Made by a program: the position numbers and the translations under genes. Shown piece after piece: positions 1 to 8,996 of a DNA stretch of 64,000 nucleotides. The notes beneath the pieces are model-generated. The model did not search any database. It had not been told where the DNA came from and worked only from the letters and a program-made list of their open reading frames with translations. The DNA is from Umezawaea beigongshangensis (GTDB lineage Bacteria; Actinomycetota; Actinomycetes; Mycobacteriales; Pseudonocardiaceae), in NCBI RefSeq assembly GCF_016464305.1, contig NZ_JAEIOJ010000003.1:62001-126000 (forward strand). The letters are read 5' to 3'. Position 1 is the first letter of the stretch. Every line of letters starts with the position of its first letter.

Positions 1-723
1 CTCGTAGCGGTCCAGCTCGCCGCGCCTGCGCCAGCGGATCGGGGCGATCGTCGCGATCTCCCCACCGGTCTTGAGCGCCGCCTTGAACTCGTCGACGGCG
101 CTCTGGCTGGTGCGCAGCCGCGACAGCACGCTCGTGGCCCGCACGACGTCCTCCTCCTCCACGGCCGTCGCCACGCCGCGCAGCGCGGCGGACAGCTCGC
201 CGAGCACGACCTTCGCCTGCCGGTGCGCCACGGTCAGCGGGTTCGCGGGCAGCAGCGCGGTCACCGCGAGTCCCACGAGGCCGCCGATCAGCGCGTCGAC
301 CATGCGGTCGAGGCCGCCGCCCGCGCTGGGCGGCAGCAGCGTCGCGACCAGCACGGCCGACGAGGCCGACTGCAGCGCGATCACCGCGCCGCCGTCGAGC
401 AGCACCGCCGCGGACATCGCGAGCGCGACGACGAGGGCGATCTGCCAGGGGCCGGAGCCGATCTGGGCGATCAGCACGTCGCCCACGCCCACCCCGACCG
501 ACACGCCGACCACCAGCTCGGCGACCCGCCGCGGCCGCTGCCCGAGCGACACGCCCAGGCAGACGACCGCGGCGATGGGCGCGAAGAAGGGGTGCTCGTG
601 CCCCACCGGCCCGGTGGCGACGAACCAGGCGAGCCCGGCGGCCACCGCGGACTGCACGATGGGCAGCGCCGTGCTCTGCCAGCGCCGCAGCCGGCGTCCC
701 AGTTCGTCCCGGAGAGCGCGCAC
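1..723 (-). CDS. FUSC-type (aromatic acid exporter-like) membrane protein, 3' end cut by window edge
   Basis: An open frame of 241 codons runs from a GTG at 723 to the window edge with no stop, so the C-terminal part is missing. The protein begins VRALRDELGRRLRRWQ and has about six hydrophobic segments in two hairpin-rich blocks. A charged helical region follows (AVEEEDVVRATSVLSRLRTS), as in the FUSC/DUF939 family of inner-membrane exporters. The GTG lies 3 bp after the stop of the DUF3151 gene, so the two are probably cotranscribed. The family call is from the overall pattern; the substrate is unknown. Confidence 0.7.
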   Translation of the reverse strand, partial: MRALRDELGRRLRRWQSTALPIVQSAVAAGLAWFVATGPVGHEHPFFAPIAAVVCLGVSLGQRPRRVAELVVGVSVGVGVGDVLIAQIGSGPWQIALVVALAMSAAVLLDGGAVIALQSASSAVLVATLLPPSAGGGLDRMVDALIGGLVGLAVTALLPANPLTVAHRQAKVVLGELSAALRGVATAVEEEDVVRATSVLSRLRTSQSAVDEFKAALKTGGEIATIAPIRWRRRGELDRYE

Positions 724-726
724 GGA

Positions 727-1152
727 CTAGTTCAGGCCCAGCGCGGCGAGCGCCCCGGGGTCGCTGTCGGCGAGGAACTTCCGGCAGCGCTCGTGCTCGT
801 CGCTCTCACCGATCTCGTCGGCGGCGCGGGCGAGCGTGGCGAGGGCGCGCAGGAAGCCCTGGTTGGGGCGGTGCGCCCACGGCACGGGGCCGAAGCCCTT
901 CCAGCCCGCCCTGCGGAGCTGGTCGAGGCCGCGGTGGTAGCCGGTGCGGGCGTAGGCGTACGCGGCGACGGGGTCGCCCGCGTGCAGCGCGCGCTCGGCG
1001 AGCAGCGCCCACGCCTCGCTGAAGTCCGGGTAGGCGCGGACGATCTTGCCGGGGTCGGTGCCGCCGTCCGCGGCAGCCTGCGCCTCCGGCCGCTCCGGGA
1101 GGTGGGTCGGCTCGGGGCCGAGCAGGTTCTCGTTCAGCGTCATGGTGGTCAT
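727..1152 (-). CDS. DUF3151 family protein
   Basis: This 141-aa soluble protein has the typical DUF3151 opening (LLGPEPTHLP), a segment rich in Trp, Ala and Tyr (FSEAWALLAERAL, AYAYARTGYHRGLDQLR) and GFGPVPWAHRPNQGFLRALATLARAA. I recognise it as the small actinobacterial family represented by Rv0360c near fba in M. tuberculosis; its function is not known. The helical, repeat-like make-up resembles a tetratricopeptide fold, but that is inference. The stop is 3 bp before the GTG of the FUSC-type gene. Two starts are possible (1152 or 1143). Confidence 0.8.
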   Translation of the reverse strand: MTTMTLNENLLGPEPTHLPERPEAQAAADGGTDPGKIVRAYPDFSEAWALLAERALHAGDPVAAYAYARTGYHRGLDQLRRAGWKGFGPVPWAHRPNQGFLRALATLARAADEIGESDEHERCRKFLADSDPGALAALGLN

Positions 1153-1171
1153 CGTGCCCCAAGCGACGGGC

Positions 1172-1258
1172 TCAGCTCAGGAACACCCCGGCGACGGTCG
1201 CGACGGCGGCCAGCACCATCGCCGTCACCACGATCCCCGCGACGAGCCTCGTGCCCAT
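1172..1258 (-). CDS. 28-aa single-span membrane peptide
   Basis: An ATG at 1258 is preceded by a strong ribosome binding site (GGAGGGAG, about 6 nt away). It opens 28 codons, MGTRLVAGIVVTAMVLAAVA followed by TVAGVFLS and a stop. Nearly the whole peptide is one transmembrane helix with a positive N-terminus. It lies 19 bp upstream of the DUF3151 start and could share its transcript. Function unknown. The strong binding site and clean hydrophobic helix are the only evidence. Confidence 0.45.
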   Translation of the reverse strand: MGTRLVAGIVVTAMVLAAVATVAGVFLS

Positions 1259-1466
1259 CGGACTCCCTCCGCTCTCAGCGATCTCTCAGCCTTCCCGCGT
1301 CCGTCGCACCCTCGCGGCAACCGGCTGCCGCGGGCAACAAAACCCACCCCTTCGAGGGAACACCCGGCCGAACGAGCAGGTCGTGGGACTCCCCTAGGGG
1401 ACGATCCGGTGAAGATCAGGGCGTCCAGCCCTTCCCGATGTTCCACCAGGGAAGCATCATGGGCGG

Positions 1467-2603
1467 GTGAACACGGGGGCGAAGGTCCGAATAGCGAACT
1501 TCCGCGACGCGTACTGGGAGCGGGGCGAGCCGGGGCGGGAGACCCCGGCGGTGCTCGTCCGCCAGCTCTACGCGCTGTGGCTGGTCGCGCTGGCGCTCAA
1601 ACTGCTGGGCTCGTCCTGGGACGTGGCGTGGCACTTCAAGTGGTTGCGCGACGAGCTCGCGCCACCGCACCTGCTGAACACGGTGGGGACGGTGATCGCC
1701 GTGGCTCTGGTGATCTTCCACACCTTCACCGGCTACGGCGCGGACAAGCAGGCGCTGCGGCTGATGCAGGTGGGAACCGGCATCTTCCTGGTGGCGCTGC
1801 CCATCGACCTGATCAACCACCGGATCAACGGTCTGGACATCACGTCCTGGAGCGGGTCGCACGCGATCCTCTACCTGGGCACCGCGGTGATGCTCGCCGG
1901 AACGCTGGTCGGGTGGACGCGGCTGTACCCGCGGGGCCGGATGCGCCCGCTCGGGCTCGCGGCGCTGTGGTTCTTCTTCCTGGAGAACGTCTGGTTCCCG
2001 AACCAGCACCAGGAGTACGGGGTGCTGGAGATCGCCTCGTGGGACCGCGGCGAGCCGTTCGCCGAGCCGAGCCTGATCCAGTTCGCCGCCGACCAGATCG
2101 GCCGCCCGGTGGACCGCCTGTCGGTCGTGCAGTTCTCGCTGCCGATCGCCGACTGGGTGTACCCGGTGTGGGGTCTGGTGGCCGGCGCGCTGGTCCTGGT
2201 GCTGGCCCGGCGCTCCCTCGGCAGTCGGTGGGCCGCCACGACGGTGGCCGGCGGGTACGTGGTCTACCGCTGCCTGATCTGGCCCCTGCTGGCCGGGATC
2301 GACTTCCCGACCTCGGCGGTGCCGCTGTTCCTCGTGCTCGCGGGGCTCTGCGTCGACCTGGCGCACACCGGCCGGGTGCCCGTGCCCGTGGCGGCGCTGC
2401 TCGGGTCGGCCGCGGTGACCGGCATCGGCTACGGCGGCATCTGGGTCCAGCAGGAGCTGCTGGCCGCGCCGCCGATCTCCTACTCCTCGGCGGCGGCGAC
2501 GTTCCTGGTGCTCGTCGTGACGTGGACGGGCGGCGACCTGGCGGTGCGCCGCTGGGCGCAGCAGCGGCGGCACGAGCCGGACACCCGGCCCGCGACCGCC
2601 TGA
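1467..2603 (+). CDS. polytopic membrane protein of unknown function
   Basis: 378 aa from a GTG start. About ten hydrophobic segments alternate with short loops. Polar and aromatic residues sit inside or next to the membrane (SSWDVAWHFKW, FFFLENVWFPNQHQEYG, DWVYPVWGL), and several histidines and tryptophans lie near the ends of helices, as in proteins that bind metal or haem. I do not recognise the family. It is convergent with fba and shares a long hairpin terminator with it. Confidence 0.65.
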   Translation: MNTGAKVRIANFRDAYWERGEPGRETPAVLVRQLYALWLVALALKLLGSSWDVAWHFKWLRDELAPPHLLNTVGTVIAVALVIFHTFTGYGADKQALRLMQVGTGIFLVALPIDLINHRINGLDITSWSGSHAILYLGTAVMLAGTLVGWTRLYPRGRMRPLGLAALWFFFLENVWFPNQHQEYGVLEIASWDRGEPFAEPSLIQFAADQIGRPVDRLSVVQFSLPIADWVYPVWGLVAGALVLVLARRSLGSRWAATTVAGGYVVYRCLIWPLLAGIDFPTSAVPLFLVLAGLCVDLAHTGRVPVPVAALLGSAAVTGIGYGGIWVQQELLAAPPISYSSAAATFLVLVVTWTGGDLAVRRWAQQRRHEPDTRPATA

Positions 2604-2617
2604 CCGGTCCGTCTCGC

Positions 2618-2656
2618 CGAAGGGGCCCCGCGGACGTCGTCCGCGGGGCCCCTTCG
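2618..2656. terminator. bidirectional hairpin between convergent genes
   Basis: A 19-bp perfect inverted repeat (arms 2618-2636 and 2638-2656, CGAAGGGGCCCC... ) with a 1-nt centre sits between two convergent genes. It lacks a U-tract, as is common in high-GC actinomycetes. Confidence 0.75.
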
Positions 2657-2670
2657 TCTCGGGACTCCGG

Positions 2671-3705
<1,035 letters not shown>

Positions 3706-3901
3706 CGGTCGTCCTCCTCAGGTGCCCCGGCCGTGTCATCGGCATCCTACGAGCCCCGAGGGCGTTCTGGTCGGTCGTGACACGAGCTGACGGTGACCGT
3801 TCCAGGCCCTCCGGCACCGCCGGGTGAATCCCCTGCGCCGCACGGACGATCACGGGGTGCGCCGCCGGTCGGGACGCGAGCGGCGGGACGAGCACTGTTG
3901 T

Positions 3902-3930
3902 TTAACTTGCCAGTAGCTTACTCGCGGTAA
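3902..3930. promoter_or_regulatory. two TTACT-type palindromic sites before the SDR gene
   Basis: The reverse complement of 3903-3916 reads CTACTGGCAAGTTA. Positions 3918-3930 read TTACTCGCGGTAA. Both resemble the sites before etfD (TTACTCGTCAGTAA) and fadE5 (TTACTGGCAGGTAA). They end 59 bp before the start codon, a normal operator position for a TetR-type repressor. The second copy is one base shorter than the others. The regulator is not identified. Confidence 0.5.
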
Positions 3931-3989
3931 GTTGCGCTACCGTGCCCTGTGAGCGGGCGGTCCGCGTCCCACTTCCGAGGAGGTACGCC

Positions 3990-4874
3990 GTGAGCAACGT
4001 CGCCGGAGAGGTCGTGCTGATCACCGGAGCAGCCAGGGGCATCGGCGCCGACGCCGCGCGCCGGCTCGCCGCACGGGGGGCGAGGGTGGCCCTGGTGGGC
4101 CTGGAGGGCGACCTGCTGGAGCAGGTGGCCGCCGAGTGCGGGAACGGCGCGCGGGCGTGGGAGGCCGACGTCACCGACCGGGAGGCGCTCGACGCCGCGG
4201 TCGCCGGGGTGGTGGAGCACTTCGGCGGCATCGACGTGGTGATCGCCAACGCGGGCATCGCGGCCACCGGGTTCGTCAGGTCGATGGACCCCGCCGCGTT
4301 CGAGCGCGTCGTCGAGGTGAACCTGCTCGGCGTCTGGCGCACGGTGCGCGCCTGCCTGCCCCAGCTGGTCGCGACCCGCGGGCACGTCCTGACGGTGTCC
4401 TCGCTCGCCGCGGTCGTCCACATCCCCGGCAACGCCGCGTACTCGGCGTCCAAGGCGGGGGTGGAGGCGTTCGCGAACGCGCTGCGCGCCGAGGTCCGCC
4501 ACCTCGGCGTGACCGTGGGCGTCGCGCACTTCTCCTGGATCGCCACCGACATGGTCAACAGCGCCGACGAGCACCCGGTGTTCGGGCCGATGCGCTCGGG
4601 GATGCCGGGGCTCGCGGGCAAGAAGTACCCCGTCGCGGCGGTGGGCGAAGCCCTCGTGCGCGGGGTGGAGCGGCGCTCGCGCGTCGTGCACGTGCCCGGC
4701 TGGATCGGACCGCTCAAGCTCGTCCGGTCGCTGCTGCCGCGCCTCGTGGAGAGGCAGGCGGCCAAGCAGGTGCCCGACGCCGACCGCGCGGTCGCCGCGG
4801 ACATCGCCGCACGCGGGCTGGAGGAGTCCTCGCGCCCGGTGGGACCGGGCGGCGCCGCGGCCGTGAAGCGGTAG
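3990..4874 (+). CDS. short-chain dehydrogenase/reductase (SDR)
   Basis: 294 aa from GTG 3990, which follows AGGAGG by 6 nt; a longer frame from 3942 would run towards the operator sites and has no binding site. The Rossmann motif TGAARGIG is near residue 12, NAG follows the fourth strand, the catalytic Ser is in the VSSLAAVV region and YSASKAG carries the Tyr-Lys pair. The C-terminus is longer than in minimal SDRs and basic. The substrate cannot be read from sequence. The shared operator with etfD and fadE5 suggests a part in fatty-acid metabolism. Confidence 0.85.
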   Translation: MSNVAGEVVLITGAARGIGADAARRLAARGARVALVGLEGDLLEQVAAECGNGARAWEADVTDREALDAAVAGVVEHFGGIDVVIANAGIAATGFVRSMDPAAFERVVEVNLLGVWRTVRACLPQLVATRGHVLTVSSLAAVVHIPGNAAYSASKAGVEAFANALRAEVRHLGVTVGVAHFSWIATDMVNSADEHPVFGPMRSGMPGLAGKKYPVAAVGEALVRGVERRSRVVHVPGWIGPLKLVRSLLPRLVERQAAKQVPDADRAVAADIAARGLEESSRPVGPGGAAAVKR

Positions 4875-4898
4875 CGGCGTCGCCGGAGCGCTCCGTCG

Positions 4899-5177
4899 TC
4901 AGACCCAGGTGCCCAGCACGGTGGTCCATTCGCGCACGCGCTTCTGCACGATCGTCTCCGTCGGGACGTACGGATCGGCGTCGAGCAGCGCGGTCAGCTC
5001 GGCCTCGTCGGCCACCTCGAAGATCAGCAGACCGCCGGAGTCGTCGGCGAACGGGCCCGCCGCGAGCAGCGTCCCCCGCTCTGCCAGCGACGACAGGTAC
5101 GCGCGGTGAGCCGGGCGAGCGGCCATCCGCCGTTCCCGGTTCCCGCCGTAGGAGTACTCGACCGCGAACCTGGCCAT
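4899..5177 (-). CDS. YciI family protein
   Basis: 92 aa of the small YciI/ferredoxin-like family: MARFAVEYSY at the N-terminus, the conserved RPAHRAYLSSLAERGTLLAAGPF core with its His and the catalytic-type Asp (FADD), then LLIFEVADEAELTALLDADPYV. Length is usual for the family. A longer frame would start further upstream, but conserved sequence begins at ATG 5177. Function in the cell is not established. It is convergent with the SDR gene and divergent from the sigma factor gene. Confidence 0.85.
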   Translation of the reverse strand: MARFAVEYSYGGNRERRMAARPAHRAYLSSLAERGTLLAAGPFADDSGGLLIFEVADEAELTALLDADPYVPTETIVQKRVREWTTVLGTWV

Positions 5178-5242
5178 CTCCACCTCCGTGCAGTGCGCTG
5201 ATGCGGTCACGAACCTACCTCCGCCCCGGTAACGTTCCCCTC

Positions 5243-5824
5243 GTGGTTGGCCAGGGGGAGAACACCGGCGGCGTGCCGAACAGGGTTCAGGACACGCTGA
5301 CGAACCTGCGCGTCCAGGACGGCCCCGCACCAGCGCCCAGCGGGCCGCTCACCCTGGAGGACCTCTACCGGCAGCACCGGATGCGCCTGGTGCGCCTCGC
5401 GCTGCTGCTGGTCGACGAGCCCGCCACCGCCGAGGACGTCGTGCAGGAGGCGTTCACCGGCCTGCACCGCAACTGGGGCAACCTGCGCGACGCGCAGGCC
5501 GCGCTGGGCTACCTGCGCACCGCCGTCGTGAACGGCTCCCGCAGCGTGCTGCGCCGCCGCAGGACCGCCCGCGACTACACCCCGCCGCACGCGGTGAACG
5601 CCCGCTCGGCGGAGAGCCTCGCGATGCTCACCGCGGAGCACCAGGCCGTCGTCGCCGCGCTGTCCCAGCTCCCCCCGCGCCAGCGCGAGGTGCTCGTGCT
5701 GCGCTACTACGGCGACCTGTCCGAGGCGGAGATCGCCGAGGCGACGGGCATCTCCAAGGGCACCGTGAAGTCCACGGCGAGCCGCGCGCTGGACGCGTTG
5801 CAGAAGCTCATGGCAGGGCGCTGA
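5243..5824 (+). CDS. ECF-type RNA polymerase sigma factor
   Basis: 193 aa. Sigma region 2 is LYRQHRMRLVRLALLL through DVVQEAFTGLHRNW, and region 4 is LSQLPPRQREVLVLRYYGDL with a helix-turn-helix EAEIAEATGISKGTVKSTASRAL. This matches the SigE-like ECF group of actinomycetes. The GTG start is supported by TAACGT at 5230-5235, 7 nt upstream, the layout of a leaderless transcript. No anti-sigma gene is adjacent; the next gene is a CGNR protein. Target promoters cannot be inferred. Confidence 0.9.
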   Translation: MVGQGENTGGVPNRVQDTLTNLRVQDGPAPAPSGPLTLEDLYRQHRMRLVRLALLLVDEPATAEDVVQEAFTGLHRNWGNLRDAQAALGYLRTAVVNGSRSVLRRRRTARDYTPPHAVNARSAESLAMLTAEHQAVVAALSQLPPRQREVLVLRYYGDLSEAEIAEATGISKGTVKSTASRALDALQKLMAGR

Positions 5825-5866
5825 CGACGGGTTATCCTTCTCCCCCGCCAGGTGCGAGGAGAGCGG

Positions 5867-6418
5867 ATGCCCCAGGACTGGCTGTGGTTCGGCGGGCGGC
5901 CGAGCGTGGATCTGCTCAACACGCTGCGCGACCGGGACACCTCCCCGCGTGATCAACTGTGCACTCCGGAGGACCTCGTCGACTGGCTGCGCCTCGCGCG
6001 CGTCGCGACGGTCGACAGCGCGACGGAGGAGCACGTGCTGCTCGCCGGGACGCTGCGCTCGGCGGTGGACCGGGCCGTGCTGACCGGCGTTCCGACGCGG
6101 CGCGACGTCGCGACGATCAACCGGCACGCGCGCCGCTTCCGCGCCGTCCCGCCGCAGCTGCGGTTCGCCGACGGCGTGCTGCTCGCCCGCGCCGGCGTCC
6201 CCGAGGACCCGGCGGGCGCGGCCCTGGGCCTGGTGGCGATCGACGCGATCGACGTCCTCACCGCCGGGCAGCCCGTGCGGGTGTGCGCCGCGACCCGGTG
6301 CGGCGTGCGGTTCGTGGACCACTCGCCCGCCGGGAACCGCCAGTGGTGCTCGATGGCGCGCTGCGGCAACCGCGAGAAGGTGCGGTTGCACCACGCGCGC
6401 CGCCGGCTCAGCCTCTGA
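5867..6418 (+). CDS. CGNR zinc-finger / ABATE domain protein
   Basis: 183 aa from ATG 5867 with AGGAG just upstream. The N-terminal ABATE-type domain begins DWLWFGGRPSVDLLNTLRDR. The C-terminus carries the zinc finger: CAATRCGVRFVDHS, then WCSMARCGNREKVRLHHAR, giving the CGNR motif itself. Members are thought to be transcriptional regulators related to stress or secondary metabolism; no target is known here. It sits between the sigma factor and the amino-sugar genes on the same strand. Confidence 0.85.
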   Translation: MPQDWLWFGGRPSVDLLNTLRDRDTSPRDQLCTPEDLVDWLRLARVATVDSATEEHVLLAGTLRSAVDRAVLTGVPTRRDVATINRHARRFRAVPPQLRFADGVLLARAGVPEDPAGAALGLVAIDAIDVLTAGQPVRVCAATRCGVRFVDHSPAGNRQWCSMARCGNREKVRLHHARRRLSL

Positions 6419-6437
6419 CCGCACCCCCTTCCGGCAC

Positions 6438-6451
6438 TTGGTATAGACCAA
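6438..6451. promoter_or_regulatory. DasR-type (dre) operator
   Basis: TTGGTATAGACCAA is a near-perfect dyad that differs by one base from the DasR-responsive element core TGGTCTAGACCA. Within it, TATAGA (6442-6447) could be the -10 box, so a bound repressor would block the promoter. It stands before a ROK kinase and nagA, the classic DasR targets. Confidence 0.75.
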
Positions 6452-6481
6452 TGGGTGCTCGATGCCGCAGGATCACCACTC

Positions 6482-7405
6482 GTGCACACGAGGAGCGTGG
6501 TGGCCGTCGACGTCGGCGGCACCGAGACCAAGGCGGCGCTGTTCACCGGCAGCGGTGACGACGTCGTGGCGGTGGCGCGGCAGCGGCTCGCCACCCCGAG
6601 GACGGGCGACGGCGCCACCACGGCCGACGCGGTGGTCGAGACGGTGGCCGGTCTGGTCGCCGCGCTCGGCGAGCGCGCCGGGCGGCCGGTCGACGCGGTC
6701 GGCCTGGTCGTGCCGGGCGTCGTCGACGAGGAGGCGGGCACCGGCGTCTACTCGGCCAACCTCGGCTGGCGCGACCACCCGTTCCGCGCGAGGCTGAGCG
6801 AGCGGGTCGGCCGTCCCGTCGCGTTCGGTCACGACGTCCGCGCGGGTGGTCTCGCCGAGGTGCGGCTCGGCGCGGCTCGCGGCCTGCGCGACGCGGTGGT
6901 CCTGCCGATCGGCACCGGGATCGCCGCCGCTCTGGTGGTCGGGGGCCGGGTGCTGGCCGTGGACGGCGAGATCGGCCACGTCGACGTCGGTCACGGCGAG
7001 CCGTGCGGCTGCGGGAGCACCGGCTGCGTCGAGGCACGCGCCTCCTCCGCCGCCATCGCCCGCCGGTTCACCGCGCGCACCGGCCGTCCGGTCGCCGGAG
7101 CAGCGGACGTCGCCGCCCTGGTCCGAGCGGGTGAGAAGGACGCGACGGTGGTGTGGCGCGAGGCCGTGGACGCCCTCGCCAGGGGAATCCTGGTCCTCGC
7201 GGCGCTGCTCGGTCCACGGGCGGTGGTGCTCGGCGGCGGGCTGGCCCTGGCCGGCGACCTGCTCGTCGACCCGCTGCGCGAGCGGCTCGACGAGCTGACG
7301 ACGTTCCACCGCCGACCCGAACTGCGGCTGGCGGCGCTGGGCGACGAGGCGGGGTGCCTCGGCGCGGCGCTGCTCGCACTCGACACCCCGGAGGAGAAGA
7401 GATGA
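6482..7405 (+). CDS. ROK family sugar kinase (probable N-acetylglucosamine kinase)
   Basis: 307 aa from GTG 6482, with AGGA 9 nt upstream; GTG at 6455 or 6497 are alternatives. The ATP-binding motif VAVDVGGTETKAALF opens the protein. GHDVRAGGLAEVRLG and the sugar-binding PIGTGIAAALVVGG follow. The ROK zinc motif is GEIGHVDVGH then CGCGSTGCVEARAS. Adjacency to nagA (ATGA overlap) and the DasR-like site make an amino-sugar substrate likely. Glucose as substrate cannot be excluded by sequence. Confidence 0.85.
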   Translation: MHTRSVVAVDVGGTETKAALFTGSGDDVVAVARQRLATPRTGDGATTADAVVETVAGLVAALGERAGRPVDAVGLVVPGVVDEEAGTGVYSANLGWRDHPFRARLSERVGRPVAFGHDVRAGGLAEVRLGAARGLRDAVVLPIGTGIAAALVVGGRVLAVDGEIGHVDVGHGEPCGCGSTGCVEARASSAAIARRFTARTGRPVAGAADVAALVRAGEKDATVVWREAVDALARGILVLAALLGPRAVVLGGGLALAGDLLVDPLRERLDELTTFHRRPELRLAALGDEAGCLGAALLALDTPEEKR

Positions 7406-8559
7406 GCACGCGGGACGACCTGCCGGACGTGGTGCTGACCGGCGGCCGGGTGGTGACGCCCACCGGCGTGCTCGACGCGGGCTGGCTGAGCGTGCGCGAC
7501 GGCCGCATCACCGGCGTCGGCGACGGCGAGGCGCCGCGCGGGCCGGTGGCCGACGTCGCGGGCGCCTGGCTGGTGCCGGGGTTCGTCGACGTCCACTGCC
7601 ACGGCGGTGGCGGCGAGGCGTTCACCAGCGCCGATCCGGAGCACGTGCGACGCGCGGTGCGGGCGCACCGCAGGCACGGCACCACGACGGTGCTCGCGAG
7701 CCTCGTGTCGCGGCCGGTGCCCGAGCTGGCCCAGCAGGTGTCCGCCCTGGCCGAGCTGGTGCAGGACGGCCTGCTCGCCGGAATCCACCTGGAGGGCCCG
7801 TTCCTGTCGGCCGCGCGCTGCGGCGCGCACGACCCGGACATCCTGTGCCCGCCGGACCGCTCGTCGGTGGAGAAGCTGCTCGCCGCGGGTGGCGGCGCGG
7901 TGCGGATGGTGACGATCGCCCCCGAGCTGGAGGGCGCCGTGCGGGCGGTGCGCCAGCTCCGCGACGACGACGTGCTCGCCGCGATCGGGCACACCGACGC
8001 CACCGAGGCGCAGGTGCGGCCGGTCGTCGACGCCGGCGCCACCGTGGCGACGCACCTGTTCAACGGGATGCGCCCGCTGCACCACCGCGAGCCGGGCCCG
8101 ATCGGCGCGCTGCTGGACGACGAGCGCGTCACCGTCGAGCTGATCTGCGACCTGGTCCACCTGCACCCCACGACGGTGCGGCTCGCCGCGCGGCACGCCG
8201 GTCGCGACCGGACCGTGTTCGTCACCGACGCCATCGCGGCGGCCGGGGTCGGCGACGGCGTGTACGACGTGGGCGGGCTGGAGGTGCGCGTCGTGGACGG
8301 CGTGCCGACGCTCGCCGGGGGCACGGCGCTCGCGGGCAGCACCCTGACGATGGACGCGGCCTTCCGCAACGCCGTCGTCGGCTGCGCGCTGACCGTGGAG
8401 GAGGCGGTGCGCGCCACCTCGACCCGCCCGGCCGCGCTGCTGGGCCTGTCCGGCGAGCTCGGCGAGCTGCGGCCGGGACTCGCCGCGGACGTCGTGGTGC
8501 TCGACGACGAGCTGCGGCCGCGCCGGGTGATGAGCCGCGGGCGGTGGGTCGAGGACTGA
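7402..8559 (+). CDS. nagA: N-acetylglucosamine-6-phosphate deacetylase
   Basis: 385 aa amidohydrolase that removes acetate from GlcNAc-6-phosphate, giving glucosamine-6-phosphate. The metal site HCH is at residues 65-67 (VDVHCHGGGG). IHLEGPFLS carries the metal-binding Glu, HLFNGMRPLHHREPG the histidines and substrate loop, and TDAIAAAG the catalytic Asp. Its ATG overlaps the stop of the kinase gene, so the two are translationally coupled. Together they bring GlcNAc into central metabolism under probable DasR control. Confidence 0.93.
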   Translation: MSTRDDLPDVVLTGGRVVTPTGVLDAGWLSVRDGRITGVGDGEAPRGPVADVAGAWLVPGFVDVHCHGGGGEAFTSADPEHVRRAVRAHRRHGTTTVLASLVSRPVPELAQQVSALAELVQDGLLAGIHLEGPFLSAARCGAHDPDILCPPDRSSVEKLLAAGGGAVRMVTIAPELEGAVRAVRQLRDDDVLAAIGHTDATEAQVRPVVDAGATVATHLFNGMRPLHHREPGPIGALLDDERVTVELICDLVHLHPTTVRLAARHAGRDRTVFVTDAIAAAGVGDGVYDVGGLEVRVVDGVPTLAGGTALAGSTLTMDAAFRNAVVGCALTVEEAVRATSTRPAALLGLSGELGELRPGLAADVVVLDDELRPRRVMSRGRWVED

Positions 8560-8607
8560 CCACCGATCGCACCTCCCGCGCGGTGCGGAGTGGGTTAACG
8601 TCGCAGC

Positions 8608-8922
8608 GTGAGCGACGAGCAGGAGCGGTTGCTGGCCGACGCGCTGCGCGCCCAGGCGACCAGCGCGAACGTGGCCGTGCCCCAGCGGACGGAGGACGAC
8701 CTCCTCCCGTGGGAGCCGCGGTCGCCGTTCCACGTGGGCTCCGGCTTCCACACCGCTCCGAGCTTCAGCCCGGTGGCCGGCCACCACGCCGCGCCGCGGC
8801 ACCAGCCGGGACCGGCGCGTCCCCGGCTCACCGCCGGACGGGTGCTGTGGGTGCTGCTGCTCGCCGTGCTGCTGGGCCTGGCCGCCGGCGGCGGCGCGGC
8901 GCTGTTCACGCTGCCGCCGTGA
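8608..8922 (+). CDS. small single-span membrane protein
   Basis: 104 aa. The first 70 residues are polar and Pro/His-rich (cytoplasmic tail, PVAGHHAAPRHQPGPARPRL). One transmembrane helix follows (VLWVLLLAVLLGLAAGGGAA) and only a few residues lie beyond it. TAACGT at 8596-8601 is 6 nt before the GTG, as in a leaderless message. I do not recognise the family. Confidence 0.65.
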   Translation: MSDEQERLLADALRAQATSANVAVPQRTEDDLLPWEPRSPFHVGSGFHTAPSFSPVAGHHAAPRHQPGPARPRLTAGRVLWVLLLAVLLGLAAGGGAALFTLPP

Positions 8923-8996
8923 GCCGGTCACCCTGAGCTGCGGTCCGCTCACCCGGCGGGGACGGACGCCGGGGAAGCACCTGTACCGTGTGCGGC

